Of a stretch of DNA of 5,099 nucleotides, positions 1 through 5,099 are shown one piece after another. Numbering within the stretch: position 1 is the first letter of the stretch; the number at the start of each line of letters is the position of its first letter. Below the pieces are notes generated by a model. It ran no database searches and was not told the DNA's origin. It worked only from the letters and a program-made list of their open reading frames with translations. This DNA comes from Desulfocapsa sp. GTDB taxonomy: Bacteria > Desulfobacterota > Desulfobulbia > Desulfobulbales > Desulfocapsaceae. The stretch is from positions 1 through 5,099 of the forward strand of contig JAOZLI010000194.1 in NCBI GenBank assembly GCA_029934915.1. Direction: 5' to 3'. The position numbers and the translations under genes were made by a program.

Positions 1-487
1 TTTTGAAAAGATGGATGATGAAAATTGTGGTCAGTAAAAGCAATAGAAGAAAAATTAGAATATTAATCAGTGGAAAAACAACCCGGATATATTGTTCTCC
101 ATGCAGGGTCCCGATAACCTGATTTCCATACTTAATCTCCTGAGAAAGTTCTTTTAGGCCAATGAGCTTTATTCTGTGAAGAAAAAGAGAGAGTTCGGTT
201 AACGGGGGAGATGTGACTGAGATATAGGTGCCAGTTACTGGAAGGGAAACAGAGAGTGATTTATAATGGTTGGCCTGGACTGCGAGCTGCAGATACGCTT
301 CTGCACCATTTTTATTCAACGCCCAGATATTATCGGTAACGATGGCTGCGTGGTTATTGAAACTTTTTTGATCAAGGTGGGCAGTATTTATAATGAAGAT
401 ATAAGCGATGCCAGAAAAAACAAGCAGGAAGAGACATAGTATATACAAATAACTGTTACGACGACTACTACTATATACAGATGGCAT
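1..487 (-). CDS. N-terminal part of a membrane-bound signal-transduction sensor (output domain outside window)
   Basis: Reading the minus strand from an ATG at 487 gives 162 codons without a stop, running off the left edge, so this is a 5' fragment of a longer gene. The product starts MPSVYSSSRRNSYLY. It has a basic N-terminus, a first membrane helix at about residues 13-33, a periplasmic segment of about 100 residues (34-136), and a second strongly hydrophobic helix at about 137-160 ending in a basic FK. This is the usual start of a transmembrane histidine kinase, diguanylate cyclase or chemoreceptor. The periplasmic part contains the segments DNIWALNKNGAEAYLQLA and ANHYKSLSV, then GNQVIGTLHGE before helix 2. 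That pattern resembles small CHASE8-like sensor domains of deltaproteobacterial kinases, recognised from memory only. The output class (kinase, GGDEF, MCP) cannot be seen. An AAGGA lies 13 bases before the ATG, a long spacing, and no better in-frame start is visible. It is transcribed divergently from the ATPase/vWA operon. Confidence 0.85.
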   Translation of the reverse strand, partial: MPSVYSSSRRNSYLYILCLFLLVFSGIAYIFIINTAHLDQKSFNNHAAIVTDNIWALNKNGAEAYLQLAVQANHYKSLSVSLPVTGTYISVTSPPLTELSLFLHRIKLIGLKELSQEIKYGNQVIGTLHGEQYIRVVFPLINILIFLLLLLLTTIFIIHLFK

Positions 488-546
488 AGTTATAAATCAT
501 TCCTTGTTAGATTTGCTGCCAACTGTATAGCAAGGCATTAAATAGA

Positions 547-581
547 AGAAGAGACAAAAAGAAAACTATATTGTCTTTTCT
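547..581. repeat. Inverted repeat around a -10-like sequence upstream of the sensor gene
   Basis: AGAAGAGACAA (547-557) and TTGTCTTTTCT (571-581) are inverted copies matching at 10 of 11 positions, separated by 13 bases. In RNA the single mismatch can be a G-U pair. The spacer carries TATAGT on the minus strand (570-565). The element could be an operator over a promoter of the sensor gene or a hairpin in its leader. No known regulator motif is recognised. Confidence 0.4.
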
Positions 582-590
582 GATAAAACA

Positions 591-619
591 ATTTTCCTTG
601 ACTTTGGGATGGATGTCAA
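591..619 (-). promoter_or_regulatory. Candidate sigma70-type promoter for the divergent sensor gene
   Basis: On the minus strand a perfect -35 hexamer TTGACA (619-614) is followed, after a 17-base spacer, by GAAAAT (596-591), which matches four of six -10 positions. Transcription would start near 584 and leave a leader of about 97 bases before the ATG at 487. A competing -10-like TATAGT (570-565) lies further downstream but has no good -35. This is motif matching by eye. Confidence 0.3.
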
Positions 620-671
620 GCGCTTTCCCTGTTTCTTTGTTGGAACATAATAAATAAAAATACGGGACAGA

Positions 672-749
672 TCACGATTCGATCTCCGGCTTACCACCAG
701 CATGTTGTTTGTGGTGCTAGTGGTAATTCATGGAGATCAGCTATCGTGA
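672..749. repeat. Compound long hairpin (three stacked inverted-repeat segments)
   Basis: Three nested pairs share one axis. The outer stem is TCACGAT (672-678) with ATCGTGA (743-749), perfect over 7 pairs. The middle stem is GATCTCC (681-687) with GGAGATC (732-738), perfect over 7 pairs. The inner stem is TTACCACCAGCA (691-702) with TGCTAGTGGTAA (715-726), 11 of 12 pairs. The internal loops are small and asymmetric (2/4 and 3/5 bases) and the terminal loop is 12 bases. With 25 Watson-Crick pairs the structure is unlikely to be chance. No uninterrupted T tract follows directly, so it is not a classical terminator. It could be a structured small RNA, a leader element about 200 bases before the ATPase gene, or a palindromic mobile-element remnant such as a REP-like unit. 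Confidence 0.6.
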
Positions 750-819
750 GTATCTGCCTTCTTTTTGTAATGCTTCTGGTTTGGGGTTGCGGGTCGAAAT
801 AAGGCATTTTCCCGTTCAT

Positions 820-840
820 CAAGAAAGAGTACTTTTCTTG
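820..840. repeat. Inverted repeat CAAGAAA-N7-TTTCTTG upstream of the operon
   Basis: CAAGAAA (820-826) and TTTCTTG (834-840) are perfect 7-base inverted arms around a 7-base spacer that itself contains the palindrome AGTACT (828-833). It lies about 113 bases before the ATPase start codon. The size fits an operator for a dimeric regulator. The family is not identifiable. Confidence 0.35.
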
Positions 841-863
841 GTCCATCTTCAAAATTTTTATAT

Positions 864-876
864 AAGAATAATTCTT
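864..876. repeat. Palindrome AAGAAT-A-ATTCTT overlapping a -35-like hexamer
   Basis: AAGAAT (864-869) and ATTCTT (871-876) form a perfect 6+1+6 palindrome. Its right edge overlaps TTGACT (875-880), the best -35-like hexamer before the operon. Its arms share the AAGAA/TTCTT core with the inverted repeat at 820-840, and the two centres are about 40 bases apart, close to four helical turns. AT-rich DNA makes chance palindromes common, so support is modest. Confidence 0.3.
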
Positions 877-897
877 GACTAGTCTGGGTATGGTGAA

Positions 898-915
898 CAA
901 TGTGTACTCACATTG
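898..915. repeat. Perfect inverted repeat CAATGTG-TACT-CACATTG before the ATPase gene
   Basis: CAATGTG (898-904) and CACATTG (909-915) are perfect 7-base arms with a 4-base spacer, ending 37 bases before the ATG at 953. The arm-N4-arm geometry is that of Crp/Fnr-family sites, but the half-site is neither TTGAT (Fnr/Dnr) nor GTGAT (Crp). It lies where a -10 element would fall relative to TTGACT (875-880), so a bound repressor could block transcription. Alternatively it is a tetraloop hairpin in the leader. Confidence 0.45.
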
Positions 916-935
916 ACAGACTATTTTCTTTTTTC

Positions 936-947
936 GAGGAATAAGGG
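936..947 (+). promoter_or_regulatory. Ribosome binding site of the ATPase gene
   Basis: GAGGA (936-940) lies 12 bases, and AAGGG (943-947) 5 bases, before the ATG at 953. Either can pair with the 16S rRNA 3' end. Together they support 953 as the start. Confidence 0.6.
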
Positions 948-952
948 CACCT

Positions 953-1765
953 ATGAAAGCTACAGAACAACGTTTGGAAGAACATCTTATCATTAAAAAA
1001 CCGTATTATCTGGCATCTGGCAGCGAGGTTGAAATTGCCATAGCTGCTCATAAGAACGGCTTGCCTCTTCTTCTGAAAGGGCCAACCGGATGCGGGAAAA
1101 CCAGATTTATGCAGTTTTTGGCCTGGAAGTTGAAGCGTCCCCTTATTACTGTTTCCTGTCATGATGACCTTTCCACTAGTGATCTCGTTGGTCGTTTTCT
1201 GATTCGCTCCGGAGAAGCCGTCTGGACAGATGGGCCATTAACCCTTGCTGTTCGTGCGGGTGCAATCTGTTATCTCGACGAAATTGTAGAGGCCCGAAAA
1301 GATACCACCGTGGTCATCCATCCTCTGGCTGATGATCGCCGGGAGCTTCCCGTGGAAAAACTTGGTGAACTCCTGAGTGCTCCGCCGGAATTTATGATCA
1401 GTGTCTCTTATAATCCAGGATATCAAAGTGTCTTAAAAGATCTCAAACCCTCAACACGGCAGCGCTTTGTCGCCATTTCCTTTGATTATCCGGAACCTGA
1501 TCAGGAAGCGAAGATCGTCCGTAAAGAAGGCGGTGTTGATAAAAAACTTGCTGATTCCCTGGTGAAATTAGCAGTTATGACACGAAGTTTGAAGGAATCC
1601 GGGCTGGCAGAAGGTGCTTCTACCCGTCTGCTTATTCAAACAGGACTGCTGGTTCAGGATGGAATTGATATCCATACAGCCTGCCGCGCCGCACTTATTG
1701 AGCCGCTTAGTGATGATCCAGAGCTTTTGGCTGCCTTGCAGGAAATGGTCAGCTCCATTTTTTGA
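953..1765 (+). CDS. CbbQ/NirQ/NorQ-family MoxR-type AAA+ ATPase
   Basis: This 270-residue cytoplasmic AAA+ ATPase is of full length for the CbbQ/NirQ/NorQ family (about 260-270). Visible motifs are Walker A GPTGCGKT at 43-50, Walker B ICYLDE at 105-110, a sensor-1 Asn in SYNPGY at 152-157, arginine-finger region STRQR at 167-171, and a sensor-2-like STR at 223-225. The stretch from Walker B through VIHPLADDRREL, APPEF and LKPSTRQRFV is diagnostic of CbbQ/NorQ rather than other MoxR proteins. Residues from about 180 form the helical CbbQ_C-type lid. In characterised relatives a hexameric ring works with CbbO or NorD to activate Rubisco or to mature nitric oxide or nitrite reductase. The vWA partner follows 19 bases downstream, so the two genes form an operon. 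No client gene is visible, so cbbQ versus norQ cannot be decided and no symbol is given. All catalytic motifs are intact. Confidence 0.95.
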   Translation: MKATEQRLEEHLIIKKPYYLASGSEVEIAIAAHKNGLPLLLKGPTGCGKTRFMQFLAWKLKRPLITVSCHDDLSTSDLVGRFLIRSGEAVWTDGPLTLAVRAGAICYLDEIVEARKDTTVVIHPLADDRRELPVEKLGELLSAPPEFMISVSYNPGYQSVLKDLKPSTRQRFVAISFDYPEPDQEAKIVRKEGGVDKKLADSLVKLAVMTRSLKESGLAEGASTRLLIQTGLLVQDGIDIHTACRAALIEPLSDDPELLAALQEMVSSIF

Positions 1766-1784
1766 TGGAGTTGTAGAAAAATAA

Positions 1785-4073
1785 ATGAAACTGGCAAAAC
1801 TCACTGAACGTTTTTACGATCTGGTTGCTCCAGATATTCCCAATGAATGGGATGTTGAGGAAGTTATGGAACCCCTCATGGATGCGACTGATCCTGTCTG
1901 TGAGGCCATTCTGGGACATATTCCGGTTATCTGGCCTGTGTCTCACTCGCTCTGTTTTGATTTTCTGCGTCTTCTCCCTAACACCTTACAGCATCTCAAT
2001 CTGGAACAAATTCCACGCTGGATCGGAATTACTCTTGATCACTATGAAGTAAATGGACTTCGTGCTGCTCAGCGTTTTATGCAGGATGACATTGAAGCCT
2101 ATCTTTTAAAGTTGAAAGGAACAGGTGGACTGAATTTTGGATCCGTTGAAAAAAAGTTGCTTCCGTATATTCGAGGGGTTGCAAGGGATGAGCTGCAGAT
2201 TGGCCAGGCCAGACAAATTTATACAGACACCTCTATCATTTTTGTCCCTGAGGAATTGAGCGTTTTTACAGAGAACCAGGATAATTTTCTTCTCTATAAA
2301 CTCATTCTTACCTTTCAATGGGGGTTTATTGCCTGTGGGAGTTTTATACATAAGCCTCCAGTAAATTTTCAACATCTCCTAAAAAGTGAAGACCGCCTCT
2401 GGCTTCATGCATTTATTGAGAATTTTACACAACCATTGCTTGCACGTGATATTTATCACAGCCTGGAATCCATTCGAGTCATGATTTTTTTAGAGCAAGA
2501 GTTGCCGGGACTTATCCGGGCCGCAAGGAAGCAGATATTTCCCCATCTTTCTTTATCCAATAACAATCATCCCCTGTATGGTCTGCAGGAGATACTGATA
2601 ACTGAAAAAAACAAGAGGTGTGAGCAACTATCCTCCTTTCTCGCATTGGCAGGACGCAATGACTACCCTCATGGATTGGCTTCTGCACAGGATTCTGCAC
2701 GTTTGACAGCAAAACTCTATTCCACATTTGAAAACGATAGTTCTGAATATGTTCCCCTGGTTCCCTTTGCTTTTCAGGGTGTTTTTAAATTACGCGCCGT
2801 TGAAACAGCGCGAAAAATTCGGGAACAAAAAATGGGGGAGCAATTTGTTGATATGATGGCGGCCCATCTGCTCTCGCTTTCGGACAAAGAGCTGGGCAAA
2901 CTCCTCAAACAGGATAAACGGGACAGTGCTGACAAGGGCCTTGCTGAGTCAGATATCAGTATGATCATGGATAGTGAATTTGCTCAAACTGCAGATCAGG
3001 AAAAGGCCGCTCCGCTGCTTGTCACCATCAATAATGAAGAACTGCAAATGCCTGAGGAGCTGGAAAGTTTCAGCAAAAACTTTCTGGATGAATTTGGCCA
3101 CCTTCCAGCCCATTTTCTCTCAGCTGCTGCCGGGAAAGCAGGACAGGAGATGTTGGAACACAATGTTTCAGGGCATAATGAAGAAAACAGATCTCAGGGT
3201 GCCAATATACTGCTCTATGATGAGTGGGATCACCGGAGACAGGGCTATCGGAAGAACTGGTGTTCACTGCACCTGAAGGATCTGAAACCAATTCATTCTT
3301 CATTTATACGAAACACTCTTGATACTTACCATGGTCTGACCATTCGTCTTCGACATCAGTTTGAACTGATGCGCAGCCAGGAACGTTTCGTCAAGCGTCA
3401 GCGAGAGGGAGATGATATTGATTTTGATGCTCTGGTGGAATCAATCTCTGATTCTTGCGCAGGAATCTCTTCGTCAGATCGTTTGTTTATTCGGTTAAAA
3501 CGTGATGAACGTGATATTGCAGTGCTGTTCCTTGTGGATATGTCTAACTCGACAGCTGGCTGGGTTAATAATGCCTTGAAAGAATCGCTGGTTCTCATGG
3601 CTGAAGCTATAGAAGTGCTTGGTGATCGGTATGGAATCTATGGATTTTCAGGGATGCGCCGTTCCCGTTGTGAACTTTTTCATGTAAAGCATCTTACAGA
3701 ACCCTATGGTGATGCAGTCAAGGAACGAATCAGTTCCATTGCCCCCAGTGAATATACCAGGATGGGCCCACCCATTCGTCATTGTACGCAATTGCTGAAA
3801 GATATTGATGCCAAAGTACGGCTTATTATCACCCTCACCGATGGAAAACCGGAGGACTATGATGATTACAAAGGTGAATATGCCATTGAAGATACCCGGC
3901 ATGCTCTGCTTGAGGCCAAGGCTGCGGATATTCATCCCTTCTGTATAACCATTGATCATCAGGCCAAGGACTATATGAAACATATGTATGGACCGGCCAA
4001 TTATATTTTCATAGATAATGTGCGCAAACTTCCCCTACGAATACCTGAACTGTATCGTGTATTAACTACTTAA
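1785..4073 (+). CDS. CbbO/NorD-family protein with C-terminal vWA (MIDAS) domain
   Basis: This is the 762-residue partner of the preceding ATPase. The C-terminal vWA domain (about 578-760) has a complete metal-ion-dependent adhesion site: DMSNS with D585, S587 and S589, then T658 in YTRMGPPIRH, then D686 in TDGKPEDYD. These, with YAIEDTRHALLEA downstream, are signature segments of NorD/CbbO. A second hallmark, YDEWDHRRQGYRKNWC, starts at residue 478. The N-terminal part is predicted helical and carries the family block LLPYIRGVARDELQI followed by YTDTSIIFVPEE (146-157). A charged, probably flexible linker covers about 375-440. The length is closer to CbbO (nearly 800) than to typical NorD (about 600-650). 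In the characterised CbbQO system one O subunit sits on the Q hexamer and its MIDAS contacts the client. No signal peptide or membrane helix is seen, so it is cytoplasmic. The start is preceded only by a weak GGAG 14 bases away, which suggests translational coupling to the upstream gene. The stop codon region overlaps the convergent transporter gene. Confidence 0.93.
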   Translation: MKLAKLTERFYDLVAPDIPNEWDVEEVMEPLMDATDPVCEAILGHIPVIWPVSHSLCFDFLRLLPNTLQHLNLEQIPRWIGITLDHYEVNGLRAAQRFMQDDIEAYLLKLKGTGGLNFGSVEKKLLPYIRGVARDELQIGQARQIYTDTSIIFVPEELSVFTENQDNFLLYKLILTFQWGFIACGSFIHKPPVNFQHLLKSEDRLWLHAFIENFTQPLLARDIYHSLESIRVMIFLEQELPGLIRAARKQIFPHLSLSNNNHPLYGLQEILITEKNKRCEQLSSFLALAGRNDYPHGLASAQDSARLTAKLYSTFENDSSEYVPLVPFAFQGVFKLRAVETARKIREQKMGEQFVDMMAAHLLSLSDKELGKLLKQDKRDSADKGLAESDISMIMDSEFAQTADQEKAAPLLVTINNEELQMPEELESFSKNFLDEFGHLPAHFLSAAAGKAGQEMLEHNVSGHNEENRSQGANILLYDEWDHRRQGYRKNWCSLHLKDLKPIHSSFIRNTLDTYHGLTIRLRHQFELMRSQERFVKRQREGDDIDFDALVESISDSCAGISSSDRLFIRLKRDERDIAVLFLVDMSNSTAGWVNNALKESLVLMAEAIEVLGDRYGIYGFSGMRRSRCELFHVKHLTEPYGDAVKERISSIAPSEYTRMGPPIRHCTQLLKDIDAKVRLIITLTDGKPEDYDDYKGEYAIEDTRHALLEAKAADIHPFCITIDHQAKDYMKHMYGPANYIFIDNVRKLPLRIPELYRVLTT

Positions 4074-4988
4074 TTTACAGGCATTAGTTTTCCTTCTTTT
4101 TATCTTTTTTTCTTTTACTACCAGCACAACGGCGGCAATGATCAGAGCGACTCCCGCATAACCCAGGGGGGTAAAAAATTCCCCCCACCAGTACCAGGCG
4201 ACTAGACCGGCAACTACGGGTTCAAGGGTGGCAACAATGGATGCTCGACCTGCTTCTATATATTTTAACCCGGCATAGTAAACGTGGTAGGCGCCGTAGG
4301 TTGAGATTATAGCCAGTAAGCCTAGGGCGACCCATGCCCATGTCGTTTTTTCAGAAAAAGAAAACCAGGGAAGGAGGAGCAGGGCACCGGGAAGCAGAGT
4401 GTAGAAAAAGAGGAGCCCTGCCGAATATTTTGATGAAAAATATTTGCCAAGAATATAATAAAACGAATAGCAGAACCCTGAAAAAAGGCCCGTGGCAATA
4501 CCGAGAGCCAAATTTCCGCCATCTCCGGTCATAGGACTATCGGGCTGACTTGCTCCAATGAGTATGACCCCGCTGATAGTAAGTCCCAGAGCCAGCAGTT
4601 TACCGGATGTCACTCGTTCTCCCAGGAAGAGTCTGGAGAGGAGGATTACCCAGGCCGGTGCAGTGTAGAGCAAGACTGAGGACAAAGCAGCTCCGCTCTG
4701 TTCAACTGCAACCTGGTATGATCCGTAAAAAAGGGATATACACAAAACACTGAACAGGCAAAGTGGCAGTAAGTCTGTGCGCATAACCTTGATCGGTTTC
4801 TGTCGAATCAGGATCTCGGTAGCAAAACAGCACCAGGCCAGAAATGCCCGCCAGAAGGCGACTTCAAGAGGTGTTATTCCCTGGGCATAGGCCATTTTTC
4901 CCAATGGGCCTAGGAAGCCCCACATCACTGCAGCCATAACAATGTAGAAATAGCCTTTACGTTGCGTTGTGTTTTTATCGTTACTCAT
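4062..4988 (-). CDS. EamA/DMT-superfamily ten-helix membrane transporter
   Basis: Counted from the ATG at 4988 the product has 308 residues, the usual size for two-EamA-domain proteins of the drug/metabolite transporter superfamily in the inner membrane. About ten hydrophobic helices are visible in two homologous halves: about 12-146, then 160-291 after a short polar loop (SQPDSPMTGDGGN). Family marks are WG early in helix 1 (23-24), FWRAF in helix 2 (45-49), PAWVILL followed by GER (111-125), and the second-half equivalent LEPVVAGLVAW followed by WGE (255-270). The C-terminus is a lysine/arginine-rich cytoplasmic tail. Relatives export amino acids or other small metabolites, but the substrate cannot be told from sequence. 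An in-frame TTG at 5003 (five residues longer) has AAGG at 8-base spacing, while the ATG has no good Shine-Dalgarno, so either start is possible. It is convergent with the vWA gene, overlaps it by 12 bases, and is probably functionally unrelated. Confidence 0.92.
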   Translation of the reverse strand: MSNDKNTTQRKGYFYIVMAAVMWGFLGPLGKMAYAQGITPLEVAFWRAFLAWCCFATEILIRQKPIKVMRTDLLPLCLFSVLCISLFYGSYQVAVEQSGAALSSVLLYTAPAWVILLSRLFLGERVTSGKLLALGLTISGVILIGASQPDSPMTGDGGNLALGIATGLFSGFCYSFYYILGKYFSSKYSAGLLFFYTLLPGALLLLPWFSFSEKTTWAWVALGLLAIISTYGAYHVYYAGLKYIEAGRASIVATLEPVVAGLVAWYWWGEFFTPLGYAGVALIIAAVVLVVKEKKIKRRKTNACKLSS

Positions 4989-5007
4989 ATTGGTAAATAG
5001 CAAACAT
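4981..5007 (-). promoter_or_regulatory. Candidate 8-codon leader ORF overlapping the transporter start
   Basis: On the minus strand an AAGG (5015-5012) is followed after 4 bases by ATG (5007-5005), which opens the mini-ORF MFAIYQYE ending with TAA at 4983-4981. It overlaps the transporter's ATG (4988-4986) in another frame and stops a few bases beyond it. This arrangement would allow re-initiation at a start codon that lacks its own ribosome binding site. The competing explanation is that the same AAGG serves the in-frame TTG at 5003. Confidence 0.2.
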
Positions 5008-5099
5008 GATGCCTTGAGTATTTATGATGTCGTTGATACCTGCTGCAAAAACGGATATCTTTCTACCACAGATATACTGTTCAAGACAATTATTAACCC
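5004..5099. other. Upstream region of the transporter gene, truncated by the window edge
   Basis: No coding region is supported in these 96 bases. ACAG-ATATA-CTGT (5068-5080) is a small inverted repeat with 4-base arms and could be an operator, but it is short enough to be chance. Minus-strand promoter hexamers are weak: TTGCAG with CATAAA at 16-base spacing is one candidate, placing transcription only a short distance before the start codon. Confidence 0.35.

Larger units (their letters stand above)
488..952. other. Divergent intergenic region, palindrome-rich, no convincing gene
   Basis: This 465-base stretch separates the sensor gene (minus) from the ATPase/vWA operon (plus). It is AT-rich at its left end and around 850-875. 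Its longest plus-strand reading frame is a 50-codon ORF from an ATG at 730 to a TAG ending at 882. That ORF starts inside a hairpin without a ribosome binding site, and its product resembles nothing I know. What the region does hold is symmetry: inverted repeats at 547-581, 672-749, 820-840, 864-876 and 898-915. The length is generous for two divergent promoters, leaving room for a small RNA or a multi-site regulatory region. Confidence 0.7.

Noticed and set aside
597..620. CTTGAC-N12-GTCAAG as an HcpR/Fnr-type operator
   Set aside because: The half-sites resemble TTGAC/GTCAA, but the 12-base spacer is far from the 4-base spacing such regulators need.
671..697. tRNA/tmRNA-like 3' end: TTCGATC T-loop-like bases followed by ACCACCA
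   Set aside because: The bases flanking the T-loop-like sequence do not pair properly (about 3 of 5), and no matching acceptor or anticodon arm is found upstream. The bases fit the longer hairpin better.
777..791. Possible sigma54 -24/-12 element (TGG...TTGC)
   Set aside because: The GG to GC spacing is 9 bases rather than the strict 10, and sigma54 tolerates little spacing change.
730..882. 50-codon plus-strand ORF (MEISYREYLP...) in the intergenic region
   Set aside because: It begins inside the 672-749 hairpin, has no ribosome binding site, and its product resembles no family I recognise. It is most likely a chance open frame.
691..993. 100-residue minus-strand ORF spanning the spacer and the ATPase start
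   Set aside because: It starts antisense inside the ATPase gene, has no clear ribosome binding site and no recognisable motifs, and its 3' end is made of hairpin sequence.
2974..3276. Plus-strand 100-residue ORF within the vWA gene, and similar overlapping frames
   Set aside because: They lie wholly inside a gene with strong family motifs, in alternative frames without ribosome binding sites or recognisable products.
4081..4125. T-rich run after the vWA gene as an intrinsic terminator
   Set aside because: The T-rich tract is the antisense of the transporter's lysine-rich C-terminal codons, and no GC-rich hairpin precedes it.

Overview
The window holds three complete or near-complete protein genes plus the 5' part of a fourth. 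It reads as ordinary bacterial chromosome of moderate GC, with no insertion sequence, CRISPR array, rRNA or tRNA that I can see. The organism is most likely a Gram-negative proteobacterium. The membrane-bound periplasmic sensor start at the left edge resembles, from memory, proteins common in sulfate-reducing deltaproteobacteria (Desulfobulbales and relatives). That assignment is an inference and not proven by anything here.

Layout. Positions 1-487 (minus strand, running off the left edge) encode the N-terminus of a two-helix membrane sensor protein whose output domain lies outside the window. Positions 488-952 form a 465-base divergent intergenic region without a convincing gene. It is rich in inverted repeats: a compound hairpin at 672-749 and several operator-sized palindromes. 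Positions 953-1765 and 1785-4073 (plus strand) are a two-gene operon with a 19-base gap. The first gene is a MoxR-class AAA+ ATPase of the CbbQ/NirQ/NorQ family, and the second is a 762-residue CbbO/NorD-type protein with a C-terminal von Willebrand factor A (vWA) domain. Positions 4062-4988 (or to 5003), minus strand, encode a ten-helix EamA/DMT transporter whose 3' end overlaps the vWA gene by 12 bases. Positions 5004-5099 are the upstream region of that transporter.

How the genes work together. In the known families the Q ATPase forms a ring that uses ATP to remodel or activate a client metalloenzyme or Rubisco, and the O/D partner uses its vWA metal site as the client-recognition adaptor. 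Here both partners keep every hallmark residue I could check, so the machine looks functional. None of the usual clients (Rubisco cbbL/cbbM, nitric oxide reductase norCB, nitrite reductase nirS) is in the window, so the client is unknown. The divergent sensor and the palindrome-rich spacer suggest signal-dependent control. The transporter is probably an unrelated convergent neighbour.
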